Assembly: GCF_000170855.1 (NCBI RefSeq)
Contig: NZ_ABCQ01000015.1
Location: forward strand, 34,437-98,436
DNA: 64,000 nucleotides
Reading direction: 5' to 3'
Source: Moritella sp. PE36
GTDB lineage: Bacteria; Pseudomonadota; Gammaproteobacteria; Enterobacterales; Moritellaceae
The translations under genes and the position numbers were made by a program. Position 1 is the first letter of the stretch. Each line of letters begins with the position of its first letter. The notes below the pieces were generated by a model, which did not search any database, was not told the origin of the DNA, and saw nothing but the letters and a program-made list of their open reading frames with translations. Of the stretch, positions 1 to 9,180 are shown one piece after another.

Positions 1-617
1 CGTTCAATTTCATCACGCTGTTCACCACTTAATTTGGCACGGAATACCGACCAAACGCTGCGCGTACCCGCCATTGATAACTCTAAATTCTGCCATACCG
101 ATAAACATTCAAATACTGTTGGTTTCTGGAATTTACGCCCCACCCCAGCATTGGCAATTTGCGCTTCATCCATCGTCAATAAATTAAGCTTTGAGCCTAA
201 CCAGACTTGCCCCGTATCAGGCTTGGTTTTACCGGTAATAATATCCATCATGGTAGTTTTACCCGCTCCATTAGGACCAATGATGCAACGTAACTCGCCT
301 TCTTTGATGTATAAGTTAAGATCGTTAATCGCTTTGAAACCATCAAAAGACACGGATACGCCTTCTAAATACAACAGAATATTATGGCGGGTATCAATCA
401 GTGGATTATGCGGCGGTTTCAAAAATTCAAATACCTGATCACGACGCGCAAACTGACTGACATTATCGCGAATCTTTTTGGCTAACGGCGCGGTAAACCC
501 TTGCTCATTCACTAGTGGGCTAGCGGCGATCTGCTGGTCAGTAAATTGTGAAGTTAAAACCGATGCGCTATTCACCTGCCCATCCAATTCTGCATCCAAT
601 TGCTTAGGATCACTCAT
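1..617 (-). CDS. urtD: Urea ABC transporter ATP-binding protein UrtD (partial, 3' end beyond window)
   Basis: One of two ATPases expected to power the UrtABCDE urea importer at the cytoplasmic face of the inner membrane. Read on the minus strand from the ATG at 617, the frame is open to the left edge, so about 205 N-terminal residues are visible. They include a Walker A motif (GPNGAGKT) and a Q-loop region (GRKFQKPTVFE) typical of branched-chain amino acid/urea-type ABC ATPases. An N-terminal extension of about 80 residues precedes the ABC domain. The start overlaps the urtC stop (TGATG), implying translational coupling. Assignment as UrtD rather than LivG rests on the UrtA-UrtB-UrtC neighbours. 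urtE and the rest of urtD are expected beyond base 1. Confidence 0.9.
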   Translation of the reverse strand, partial: MSDPKQLDAELDGQVNSASVLTSQFTDQQIAASPLVNEQGFTAPLAKKIRDNVSQFARRDQVFEFLKPPHNPLIDTRHNILLYLEGVSVSFDGFKAINDLNLYIKEGELRCIIGPNGAGKTTMMDIITGKTKPDTGQVWLGSKLNLLTMDEAQIANAGVGRKFQKPTVFECLSVWQNLELSMAGTRSVWSVFRAKLSGEQRDEIE

Positions 618-1744
618 CAGGTATTCTCCTTCGTCGCCAAGTTTTTGTTACGGATTTTTAGATCAGTAAACCAACCTGTCACCCCTTTTGGTAAAAACAA
701 CGTCGCTAAGACAAACAAACTACCCAGGGCAAATAACCACACTTCCGGTAACTCAATCGTGAACCAACTTTTGGCATAATTAATTAACAACGCCCCAATG
801 ATCGCACCAAATAAAGTGGCGCGACCGCCAAGTGCAACCCAAACCACAATCTCAATCGAGTTAAGCGGTGAGAACTCCCCAGGATTAATGATACCGACTT
901 GCGGCACATATAACGCACCTGCAATACCCGCGAGCATGGCTGATAAAATAAAGATCCCCAGTTTAAAGTTAGCCACGTTATAACCAATAAAACGTACCCG
1001 AGGTTCGGCATCGCGTATGGCCACAGCCACTTTACCTAAACGACTTGAAACCACTTTACGACAAGTCAGGTAACCCAAAATCAACGCGACCACCGACGCC
1101 ATAAACAAGCTCACCTTCGTGGTGTCTGCTTGCAAGCTAAAACCAAGAATATCTTTAAAATCGGTCAAACCATTGTTCCCGCCAAAACCCATTTCATTAC
1201 GGAAAAATGCCAGCATGAGGGCAAACGTTAAGGCTTGAGTCATGATCGAAAAATACACCCCAGACACACGCGCTCGAAATGACAAGAAACCAAATACCAA
1301 AGCCAGTGTTGCCGGTACTAATACCACCATCAAACAAGCAAACCAGAACATGTCAAAACCTTGCCAAAACCACGGCAGTTCTTGCCAATCTAAGAACACC
1401 ATAAAGTCAGGTAACTCAGGATGACCATACACCCCCCGATCGCCGATTTGGCGCATCAGGTACATGCCCATGGCATAACCACCTAAGGCAAAAAATGCCC
1501 CGTGACCTAAGGTTAAAATACCTAAATAACCCCAGACTAAATCCACTGACATTGCCAATAACGCATAAGTTAAATATTTACCTAACAAGGTAATAGTGTA
1601 CGTTTCGATATGCAGAAAATGGCCTTGTGGCACCAGTAAATTAAGTGCGGGTACCAAAATTAACAGCGTCGTCAGTAGCAGCATTAATAGCTGGCCACCA
1701 CGGTCTGTTTTTAACATTGAATTAGCGAATAGCGCTTGTAACAT
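617..1744 (-). CDS. urtC: Urea ABC transporter permease UrtC
   Basis: Second membrane subunit of the urea importer, pairing with UrtB to form the channel. It is 375 aa with a hydrophobic N-terminus and about ten predicted membrane segments. Branched-chain-permease hallmarks are visible, such as the segment YALLAMSVDLVWGYLGILTLGHGAFFAL (split here: YALLAMSVDLVWGY then LGILTLGHGAFFAL), the loop FGGNNGLTDF and the conserved NVANFKLGIFILSA helix. Length matches the UrtC/LivM family. It starts 3 bp after urtB ends and its stop overlaps the urtD start, so it sits in the middle of a urtABCD operon. Confidence 0.92.
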   Translation of the reverse strand: MLQALFANSMLKTDRGGQLLMLLLTTLLILVPALNLLVPQGHFLHIETYTITLLGKYLTYALLAMSVDLVWGYLGILTLGHGAFFALGGYAMGMYLMRQIGDRGVYGHPELPDFMVFLDWQELPWFWQGFDMFWFACLMVVLVPATLALVFGFLSFRARVSGVYFSIMTQALTFALMLAFFRNEMGFGGNNGLTDFKDILGFSLQADTTKVSLFMASVVALILGYLTCRKVVSSRLGKVAVAIRDAEPRVRFIGYNVANFKLGIFILSAMLAGIAGALYVPQVGIINPGEFSPLNSIEIVVWVALGGRATLFGAIIGALLINYAKSWFTIELPEVWLFALGSLFVLATLFLPKGVTGWFTDLKIRNKNLATKENT

Positions 1745-1747
1745 GGG

Positions 1748-3456
1748 TTATTCCTCGGCCGCACGACCACGTTGTGGAAAGAGTCCACGCGGGCGTTTTT
1801 GAATAAATAGGATAATGAATACCAGTACGATGATCTTAGCGAGTACCGCACCAGCCCAAGGTTCTAACAACTTGTTAAATAGACCTAAAGTTAAACCAGC
1901 AACCAAGGTACCCCACAGATTACCAACCCCACCAAATACCACGACCATAAACGAATCAATAATATAGCTCTGGCCCATATTCGGTCCGACATTGGTTAAT
2001 TGCGACAAGGCAACACCCGCAATACCAGCTACACCGGCACCTAAACCAAAGGTCATGGCATCAACCCACTCCGAACGTACACCCATTGCCCGAGCCATCG
2101 AACGATTTTGTGATACCGCACGCACTTGTAAACCCAGTGGTGTTTTCTTTAATACAAAAATAAGTGTACAGAACACTAATAAACAGAAAATAATGATATA
2201 GAGGCGGTTATAAGTCAGTGCCAACATGGGATTAAACTCCAACATGCCGCTCATCCAATCGGGTGTCGATACCGAGCGGTTCAATGGCGAGAACACACTG
2301 CGGACTGCTTGCTGCAAGATAAGACTGATGCCAAAGGTGGCAAGTAAGGTTTCCAATGGACGGCCATAGAGAAAGCGGATCACCCCACGCTCAATGGCAA
2401 TGCCTACTAAACCCGACACAAGAAAGGCCGCAGGGATCGAGAGTACTAACGATAAACCAATATTGTCCGGCATTAATTGCTGCATAACGTAAGTAGTATA
2501 AGCACCGAGCATGATCAGCTCACCATGCGCCATATTAATCACCCCCATCACCCCAAAGGTAATCGCCAGACCCAGACCCGCTAATGCCAACACCGAACCG
2601 AGACTCAAGCCAAAATACAAAGTTTCAAGGGTTGAATAGACTTTTTGACTTTGCGCATAACTGTCTAAGCCTCGTTGCGCGGCCTGACGTAAGTCATCAT
2701 CAGCAGTGGTATTGACGATATTGTCCAGCGCACTAAACGCGGTCGGCTCTATCGAGTCTGCCAATAAATGAACGGCGGCTAACAATTCAGTTTTGTCTTC
2801 TGATATCGCTGCGGTGCCTATGGCTAGCGCGAGTGTTAATGACGTTTTATTTTGCTCAACATCTTCAACAGCTAAGCGTTGACGCAATAAGGCTTGGATC
2901 GCAGGATCAACATTGCCCAATAAATCGTCTATTGCTTGCTCACGTAACGCGGCATCACTCGACATTAAGTCTAATTTGGCGATACCTAAGCGAATGCTTT
3001 TACGTAATTTATTGTTAAGAGCTACTTTCTTGAAGTCGCGTTTTTGGCAATAACAACAGATTCTGTCAAGCCTTTCGCTGGCGCATCGGTATCGACGCTA
3101 GCCTCAGCATCAAAGGTAAATGTCGACGTTAACTTAATTGCTAATTGGCCAGTGGCATGATCAGCAATGAGAAATAAGGATTTTTGTTTTTTATGATAGA
3201 AAATACGACCTGAAAGTAAGTCGTTAAATAACTGTTTCGCTTGAGATGGACTTGGATATGCCTTTTGACTTAACCAATTTACCGCCGCTATTTTATTATC
3301 AAAGTTACGTTGAGAAAACTGTATCTCTACGTCTGAAAATGAATTAACCGCCGCCGCAGCCCAACTCTTATTTACTGTACATAGCGATAATAAAAATATC
3401 AGCGCGGTAAAGCATAAAGTCGATGATGGCGATAATACACGGGCATATTTGTTCAT
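1748..3456 (-). pseudogene. urtB: Urea ABC transporter permease UrtB, apparent -1 frameshift
   Basis: UrtB permeases have a Sec signal, a periplasmic HEAT-like N-terminal domain and then a LivH-type membrane domain. Here these parts lie in two frames. Codons from the ATG at 3456 (preceded by AGGGAAGG) encode a signal peptide and the N-terminal domain (motif SGRIFYHKKQKSLFLI) but hit TAG at 3022-3024. The second frame continues with FKKVALNNKLRKSIRLGIAKL and the whole permease to 1748. Adding one base, most simply in the T5 run at 3041-3045 (A5 on the coding strand), joins them into 569 codons. Everything else in both parts looks intact. It may be a sequencing error, a recent mutation or, less likely, recoding. 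An internal ATG at 2965 gives an open frame of 405 aa. Confidence 0.8.
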
Positions 3457-3493
3457 AACCTTCCCTGTCAATGAGGATAACTTGCCATTCAAA

Positions 3494-3518
3494 GTAACCA
3501 GCGCTTATAACTGGTTAC
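3494..3518 (-). terminator. Intercistronic hairpin between urtA and urtB
   Basis: Inverted repeat GTAACCAG / CTGGTTAC, an 8-bp perfect stem with a 9-nt loop, in the 87 bp between urtA and the urtB start. There is no good T-run after it on the minus strand. It may be a partial attenuator or an mRNA 3'-end stabiliser that keeps binding-protein mRNA in excess over the permeases, a common arrangement in ABC operons. The role is inferred. Confidence 0.4.
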
Positions 3519-3543
3519 CTTGTACTTAAATACTAATCAGTCG

Positions 3544-4845
3544 TTACTTTGACGAGCCCGTACACTTGCCTGTATCCACATTAAAACTACCGCACGACAA
3601 AGGTGCTAACCAGCTAGAATACAAGGGTTTTGAACTCGGTAAATAATCAGACCAAGCATCACCGGCTACCACACCCGTGGTTTCCCACACTGTTTCAAAC
3701 TGGCCATTATCTTGAATTTCGCCCAGTAATACTGGTTTAGTGATGTGATGATTCGGCATCATAGTCGCGTAACCACCAGTTAAGTTAGGTACTGTCACCC
3801 CAATAATGGCATCTTGAACAGCTCTAGCATCCGTTGTACCCGCTTTCTCAACCGCTTTAGCCCACATCTTAAAGCCGATGTAACTGGCTTCCATTGGATC
3901 ATTGGTTACGCGATTTTCGTCTTTGGTAAATTTCTGCCACGTTGCAATAAATTCGTCATTAGCTTCTGTTTCAACACTCATGAAATAGTTCCATGCCGCT
4001 AAATGCCCCACCAACGCCGAGGTATCCATACCCGATAGTTCTTCTTCACCTACCGAGAACGCCACCACAGGAATGTCTTCTGCAGATACTCCTTGTGAAC
4101 CTAATTCTTTATAGAAAGGCACATTGGCGTCACCATTAATGGTCGAGACAACCGCGGTTTTTTTGCCTTTAGCGCCAAATTTCTTGATGTCAGAAACAAT
4201 GGATTGCCAATCAGAATGACCGAATGGGGTATAATTGATCATGATATCGCTGTCTGCTACACCTTGAGATTTAAGGTATGCCACTAATATTTTATTGGTG
4301 GTACGTGGATAGACGTAATCGGTACCTGCTAGCACCCAGCGTTTGACATCCATTTCATTCATCAGGTAATCAACAGCAGGGATCGCTTGTTGGTTTGGCG
4401 CAGCACCGGTATAAAATACGTTTTTAGACGACTCTTCACCTTCATACTGCACGGGGTAAAATAACAAACCATTAAGTTCTTCAAACACAGGTAACATAGA
4501 TTTACGTGATACTGATGTCCAACCACCAAATACCACATCTACTTTCTCTTTCTCAATTAACTCACGGGCTTTTTCAGCAAACAGTGGCCAGTTTGACGCA
4601 GGATCAACCACCACCGCTTCGAGTTGCTTACCTAATAGCCCACCTTGTTTGTTCTGCTCTTCAATCATCATTAAGATAGTATCTTTTAATGTGGTTTCAC
4701 TAATAGCCATCGTGCCTGAGAGTGAGTGCAATACGCCGACTTTAATGCTGTCTTCTGCCGCGATAGCGCTAAATGAAGCAACACCCAATGTGAGTGCGAC
4801 AATTGCTGCTAGGTGAGAAAATTTAGATTTGTTAAGTGTAAACAT
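3544..4845 (-). CDS. urtA: Urea ABC transporter substrate-binding protein UrtA
   Basis: Periplasmic urea-binding protein that delivers urea to UrtBC. It is 433 aa, the usual UrtA length. A cleavable signal peptide (about residues 1-29, ending SAIAAEDS) is followed by the type I periplasmic-binding fold: KVGVLHSLSGTMAISE at the first strand, VVDPASNWPLFAEKA, then VFGGWTSVSRKSMLPVFE and LLFYPVQYEGEESSKN, segments characteristic of UrtA/AmiC-like urea and amide binders. The first gene of the operon, it is followed by an 87-bp spacer with a hairpin. No urease genes are in the window. The region upstream (4846-5117) shows no gene. Confidence 0.93.
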   Translation of the reverse strand: MFTLNKSKFSHLAAIVALTLGVASFSAIAAEDSIKVGVLHSLSGTMAISETTLKDTILMMIEEQNKQGGLLGKQLEAVVVDPASNWPLFAEKARELIEKEKVDVVFGGWTSVSRKSMLPVFEELNGLLFYPVQYEGEESSKNVFYTGAAPNQQAIPAVDYLMNEMDVKRWVLAGTDYVYPRTTNKILVAYLKSQGVADSDIMINYTPFGHSDWQSIVSDIKKFGAKGKKTAVVSTINGDANVPFYKELGSQGVSAEDIPVVAFSVGEEELSGMDTSALVGHLAAWNYFMSVETEANDEFIATWQKFTKDENRVTNDPMEASYIGFKMWAKAVEKAGTTDARAVQDAIIGVTVPNLTGGYATMMPNHHITKPVLLGEIQDNGQFETVWETTGVVAGDAWSDYLPSSKPLYSSWLAPLSCGSFNVDTGKCTGSSK

Positions 4846-5117
4846 GATTTAACTTCCTTATTATGAACCTAACTCTAAATAGGCAATCGTTATGCCAGTT
4901 CATAATCAGGTAGAAACAGAGAACATAAATACATAGTTAAAACAAGGATTTAAAACTGACCTTGAAGTTATAAAATAAAATGACCCACAAAATAATGTCA
5001 GTTATTGGTGCAAATGAATTTATGCATGCACCACTAAAGGGATAATTAAATTTCGACCAATCGCGTTATTCCGACTAGCACTTTAGAACAAATAAAAATA
5101 CAATGGACGCTCACTCA

Positions 5118-5210
5118 TCGGGGTGCTGCTCGACTTTTTGTTAAAGAGTCACAGTGGCTGAGATAACACCCGTAATAACTTGAACCAGATAATGCTGGCA
5201 TAGGAATGAG
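5118..5210 (+). promoter_or_regulatory. TPP (thi-box) riboswitch upstream of thiBPQ
   Basis: The segment contains the TPP aptamer hallmarks in order: GGGGTGC at 5120-5126, GGCTGAGATAACACCC at 5156-5171 and GAACCAGATAATGCTGGCATAGGAA at 5182-5205 (key parts: GAACC, GATAATGC, GGCATAGGAA). It ends about 50 bp before the thiB start and shares its strand, so thiamine pyrophosphate should repress thiBPQ. The rest of the 4846-5260 gap shows AT-rich promoter-like DNA only. Confidence 0.92.
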
Positions 5211-5260
5211 ATTCGACTAACTGAGTCATAAGTTCTATGCTTCACATTCTAGGAGTATCC

Positions 5261-6274
5261 GTGAAGCACACGATCAAAAAACTAGCACTTTGCACTGCCC
5301 TACTTTTACCTTCGCTGTCATTACAAGTCGCTAACGCAGCTGACAAACCCGTATTAAATGTTTATACCTACGATTCATTTGCATCCGATTGGGGCCCAGG
5401 TCCAAAAATAAAAACCGCGTTTGAAGCCGAGTGTAATTGCGAACTTAATTTAGTCGCACTCGAAGATGGGGTCAGTATTCTGAATCGTGTGAAACTCGAA
5501 GGTAAATATACGAAAGCAGACGTGCTATTAGGATTAGACAACAACCTGATGGCTGAAGCAGTAAAAACCAACCTGCTTGCACCTCATCAGCAAGATACCA
5601 GTAATTTATCACTGCCAAACGAATGGACGAATAAGTACTTTGTTCCATTCGATTATGGTCACTTTGCATTTATCTATGACAGTGAAAAACTGGCCAATCC
5701 ACCAGCGAGTTTAGCTGAATTAGTTGAACGTAAAGACCTGAGCATTATCTATCAAGATCCACGTACCAGCACACCGGGTCTTGGCTTTATGTTATGGGTA
5801 AAAGCAGTCTATGGTGATAAAGCACCACAAGCATGGCAACAAATTGCAGCTAAAACCGTCACCATAACTAAGGGCTGGAGCCAAGCTTACGGCATGTTCT
5901 TAAAAGGCGAAGCGGACATGGTATTAAGCTATACCACATCACCGGCATACCACATGATCGCAGAGAAAGAATTCAAATATAAAGCAGCTGAATTCAGTGA
6001 AGGTCACTATCAACAAACAGAAGTGGTTGCGCGTTTAAAAGATGCAGCGAATCCTGAGTTAGCCGATCAATTCATGGCATTTGTGCTCACACCTGCGTTC
6101 CAAGATCTGATTGCAACAGGTAACTGGATGCTACCAGCTAAACAAGCTGCGGCACTACCAAGTGAGTTCGACCAATTAATTACGCCGGCAAAAACTTTAG
6201 AGTTCACACCAGAAGAAGTGGCTCAATCCCGTAAATCTTGGGTGAAGGAATGGCGTAACGCTGTTATCCAATAA
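5261..6274 (+). CDS. thiB: Thiamine ABC transporter periplasmic binding protein ThiB
   Basis: Periplasmic binding protein for thiamine and its phosphates. I chose the GTG at 5261 because AGGAG lies 5 bp upstream and the product (337 aa) then starts directly with a signal peptide (MKHTIKKLALC...ANA). An in-frame ATG at 5237 would add eight residues. The mature protein begins KPVLNVYTYDSFASDWGPGP, the typical ThiB start, and continues with the type II binding fold (FDYGHFAFIYDSEKL, DPRTSTPGLGF, ITKGWSQAYGMFLKGEADMV). It is the first gene of thiBPQ, directly under the TPP riboswitch. Confidence 0.95.
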   Translation: MKHTIKKLALCTALLLPSLSLQVANAADKPVLNVYTYDSFASDWGPGPKIKTAFEAECNCELNLVALEDGVSILNRVKLEGKYTKADVLLGLDNNLMAEAVKTNLLAPHQQDTSNLSLPNEWTNKYFVPFDYGHFAFIYDSEKLANPPASLAELVERKDLSIIYQDPRTSTPGLGFMLWVKAVYGDKAPQAWQQIAAKTVTITKGWSQAYGMFLKGEADMVLSYTTSPAYHMIAEKEFKYKAAEFSEGHYQQTEVVARLKDAANPELADQFMAFVLTPAFQDLIATGNWMLPAKQAAALPSEFDQLITPAKTLEFTPEEVAQSRKSWVKEWRNAVIQ

Positions 6275-6298
6275 TTAGTAAATAATTAATCAAAAATT

Positions 6299-7903
6299 AT
6301 GATCGCGAATTCGCATAAATACTGGTGGTGTAGCGCAGTGCTCGCCATCAGCATCATTTTAATTCTGGTGGGTGGTAGTTTTACTGCCCTACTTAATTTT
6401 TCACAAGCCGAGTTAGACTTCAGCAGTGTGCTGGCGGACTCGTACACCCAACATGTCATTCGCTTTAGTTTTTACCAAGCGGCCTTATCAACTGGCTTGA
6501 GTATTGGTTTAGCGATCCCGTTAGCACGCGCGTTCTCGCGTCGAGAGTTCGCGGGTAAACAAATGATAATCAAACTGTTTAACTTATCACTGGTACTGCC
6601 CATTATCATTGCCATCTTTGGTATTATTGCTGTGCACGGTAAAAGTGGTTGGGTTAATCAACTTCTCGGGTTTTTTAACATAGAAACAGGCCATTATATT
6701 TATGGCTTAACCGGAATTCTGCTCGCACATTTATTTTTTAATGTGCCGTTAGCCACACGTATTTTATTACAAACATTAGATTCTATTCCCAGTGAATCTT
6801 GGCGTTTAGCCAGTCAACTTAACTTACAATCTCGGCACATCTTTATCACCTTAGAATGGCCGAAGATAAAACAACAATTACCTTCGTTAATCAGTCTTAT
6901 TTTTATGCTGTGCTTTACCAGTTTCGCGATTGTCATGTCGCTCGGCGGAGGGCCTGATTACGCCACACTTGAAGTCGCCATCTACCAGGCACTTAAATTT
7001 GAATTTGATATCGAACAAGCAGTGGCTCTGGCGATCATTCAAGTCGCGATCACCGTGGCGTTAATGCTTTTTAGTGCGGTATTTTTAAAGTCACAACCTA
7101 TGTCAGCACCATCAGGTAATTATTTTCGTCGCCCCGACTGCCACACGCTAAGCAGTAAAATTGGTGATGCGATCAGCTTTATTTTAGCCAGCTGTTTATT
7201 AGCACCACCGATACTGGCTATTTTTATCAGTGGCATCAACAACAAGACTCTCGCCGTTCTTAGCGATCCTATGTTGTGGCAAGCCACAGGTATCTCACTA
7301 CAAATAGCCCTGAGCTCGGGTTTATTAAGTTTGTTACTGGCCTGCTCAATTTTATTCTCAACACGGATACTAAAAGTACGCTTTAAGCTCATGGCATTAG
7401 CGTATGGCATCGAAAATATTGGCGCCATCATTTTAGTGGTTCCGGCACTGGTTTTGGGTACGGGACTGTTCTTACTATTACGCCCCTATGTCGATGTATT
7501 TAGCATTGCCGCTTGGTTGGTGATCCTCGTCAATGCACTCATGGCATTACCTTATTTACTGCGCGTGTTGAACCAACCGATCCAAGATAGTTTTGCGTCA
7601 TATGACAAACTCGCAATCAGTCTAGGCTTATCACGCCTGCAGCGTCTGCGTATTATCGAATGGCCATTATTACGTAAACCGGTGGCGATGGGATTAGGAC
7701 TGGCTTGTGTATTATCGCTGGGTGATTTAAGTGTGATCGCGTTATTTGGTAGCCAAGATATGCAAACCTTACCCTTGGTGCTCTACCGCCAGTTAGGCAG
7801 CTATCAACTTGATGCCGCCGCGGTGACAGCCATCTTCTTATTAACTCTTTGCGGTATTATTTTCTATTTGTTCGAACGTATTATTGGAGGCAAAAATGCC
7901 TAA
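6299..7903 (+). CDS. thiP: Thiamine ABC transporter permease ThiP
   Basis: Inner-membrane permease of the thiamine importer. It is 534 aa, the length of a fused two-repeat permease of the ThiP/FbpB class, with about twelve hydrophobic segments. Two EAA-type cytoplasmic loops, the ATPase docking sites, are visible: residues around SESWRLASQLNLQSRHIFITLEWP in the first half (key part ESWRLASQLN) and FASYDKLAISLGLSRLQRLR in the second. It lies 24 bp after thiB and overlaps thiQ by 8 bp. No strong Shine-Dalgarno precedes the ATG at 6299, so translation may depend on coupling to thiB. Confidence 0.94.
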   Translation: MIANSHKYWWCSAVLAISIILILVGGSFTALLNFSQAELDFSSVLADSYTQHVIRFSFYQAALSTGLSIGLAIPLARAFSRREFAGKQMIIKLFNLSLVLPIIIAIFGIIAVHGKSGWVNQLLGFFNIETGHYIYGLTGILLAHLFFNVPLATRILLQTLDSIPSESWRLASQLNLQSRHIFITLEWPKIKQQLPSLISLIFMLCFTSFAIVMSLGGGPDYATLEVAIYQALKFEFDIEQAVALAIIQVAITVALMLFSAVFLKSQPMSAPSGNYFRRPDCHTLSSKIGDAISFILASCLLAPPILAIFISGINNKTLAVLSDPMLWQATGISLQIALSSGLLSLLLACSILFSTRILKVRFKLMALAYGIENIGAIILVVPALVLGTGLFLLLRPYVDVFSIAAWLVILVNALMALPYLLRVLNQPIQDSFASYDKLAISLGLSRLQRLRIIEWPLLRKPVAMGLGLACVLSLGDLSVIALFGSQDMQTLPLVLYRQLGSYQLDAAAVTAIFLLTLCGIIFYLFERIIGGKNA

Positions 7904-8720
7904 TGCAACTCTCCTAAACAATGCTATTCCCCTCAGCAATGCCGACACCAGTCAGAACAGCAACAGCAACAGCAACAGCAACAGCGGTGCATTATTACAG
8001 GTAGATAATGTTTTATTGCAAGTAAACAAGGTAACCTTTGCTTATGAACAAATGCAGATGCAATTTGATTTAGTCGTTAATCGCGGCGAAACCTTAGCGA
8101 TCCTGGGGGCCAGTGGTTCGGGTAAATCAACACTACTGAATCTGATTGCTGGTTTTAATCAGCCCTTGTCGGGTGATATTCGTTTTCAACAAGACTCGAT
8201 ATTAACCAAAGCACCTGCGCAGCGACCGATCACTACGTTATTTCAAGAGCATAATTTGTTTAATCACTTAACGGTTAAACAAAATATTGCCATTGGCTTA
8301 GCACCTAGCATGAAGTTAAATGCCGAGCAACAAACGGCGTTAGAAATCGCAGCACAACAAGTAGAAATGACCGACCTACTGAATCGCTTACCCGCAGACT
8401 TGAGTGGTGGTCAACGTCAGCGTGTTGGTATTGCCCGTTGTCTCGCACGTAAACAACCACTATTATTGTTAGATGAACCTTTTAGTGCGCTCGATCCAGC
8501 ATTACGTCAAGAGATGTTACGTTTGATTGCCAAGTTGAATAAAGAACATGGCATTACCGTGTTAATGGTCACGCATAACCCCAATGATGCCCTGCAGATA
8601 GCCGACAATATTGCCTTTATAGAAAACGGTAAGATCGCACTGCATGCACCAGCCGCTATTTTGGCTGATCAAGATGCACCGGATATGTTGAAACGTTATT
8701 TGGGGACGCTGAATAAGTAA
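7896..8720 (+). CDS. thiQ: Thiamine ABC transporter ATP-binding protein ThiQ
   Basis: ATPase for ThiBP. The ATG at 7896 is preceded by GGAGG and overlaps the thiP stop by 8 bp. Walker A is GASGSGKST, the signature LSGGQRQRVGIARCLA, Walker B LLLLDEPFSALDP and the H-loop VTHNPNDA. At 274 aa it is about 40 aa longer than E. coli ThiQ. The extra length is an N-terminal, low-complexity leader with five Asn-Ser repeats encoded by a hexanucleotide array (7956-7985). That leader is likely disordered and unlikely to be catalytic. The start could instead be internal to this leader, but no better ribosome-binding site was seen there. Confidence 0.93.
   Translation: MPNATLLNNAIPLSNADTSQNSNSNSNSNSGALLQVDNVLLQVNKVTFAYEQMQMQFDLVVNRGETLAILGASGSGKSTLLNLIAGFNQPLSGDIRFQQDSILTKAPAQRPITTLFQEHNLFNHLTVKQNIAIGLAPSMKLNAEQQTALEIAAQQVEMTDLLNRLPADLSGGQRQRVGIARCLARKQPLLLLDEPFSALDPALRQEMLRLIAKLNKEHGITVLMVTHNPNDALQIADNIAFIENGKIALHAPAAILADQDAPDMLKRYLGTLNK
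7956..7985 (+). repeat. Hexanucleotide microsatellite (AACAGC)x5 inside thiQ
   Basis: Five perfect tandem copies of AACAGC encode (Asn-Ser)5 near the N-terminus of ThiQ. Copy-number changes would stay in frame, so the array can change length without destroying the protein. Confidence 0.95.
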
Positions 8721-8724
8721 GAGC

Positions 8725-8988
8725 CTATAAAAAACCACGGGCTTTAAGCAGTGCGGTTTTAAAGTCATCTTCTTGATCCTTTGCTAACCCGGGGATCATT
8801 TCATCTTTCGTGCTATTGCGCATTTTTAAGTGATAGATAAGTGCATCATCACTCAGCGCTGCTAACTCACCTGTAAACGTCATCTCTTCAGCCAAGGTCG
8901 ATAACAATTGCAACAGGCTCACATCCGGTGTTTTCTGCCATTCAGGCTGTAACAACTCGATGATCTCATTTAAGCGGTGATATTTCAT
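8725..8988 (-). CDS. yihD: YihD family protein (DUF1040)
   Basis: Small cytoplasmic protein of 87 aa. The start ([19 protein letters not shown]), the middle ([17 protein letters not shown]) and the end ([13 protein letters not shown]) match my memory of E. coli YihD closely in both sequence and length. The family has no firmly established function. It is convergent with thiQ with only 4 bp between stop codons, and is apparently monocistronic. It has no signal peptide or membrane segment. Confidence 0.85.
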   Translation of the reverse strand: MKYHRLNEIIELLQPEWQKTPDVSLLQLLSTLAEEMTFTGELAALSDDALIYHLKMRNSTKDEMIPGLAKDQEDDFKTALLKARGFL

Positions 8989-9110
8989 TTTATAATCCTT
9001 ATTTTAACTGTGATTATTATACCTATTCCTAGGCATAAGTTAAGTAAACACAGTATCGATTATTGCCGACAACCATAACTCAATGACAACCACGGCCAAG
9101 TAGTAACAGC

Positions 9111-9146
9111 AACGCCCCGAGCAATCACCATTACCAGGGGCGTGTT
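9111..9146 (-). terminator. Hairpin after the metal-transport operon
   Basis: Inverted repeat ACGCCCC (9113-9119 region) / GGGGCGT (9137-9143) with an approximately 18-nt loop, 35 bp downstream of the last gene of the minus-strand metal cluster. The T-run is weak on both strands, so termination efficiency is uncertain. Confidence 0.4.
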
Positions 9147-9180
9147 ATTTATTATACTAGCGCGAGAAACCTTAGCAGAT

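Noticed and set aside
34..438. 134-codon plus-strand open frame
   Set aside because: It lies fully antisense to urtD, whose Walker A and Q-loop motifs are clear in the opposite frame.
3022..3060. Programmed -1 frameshifting in urtB
   Set aside because: C-AAA-AAC is not a strong E. coli-type slippery site and no clear downstream stimulatory structure was seen; a mutation or sequence error is simpler.
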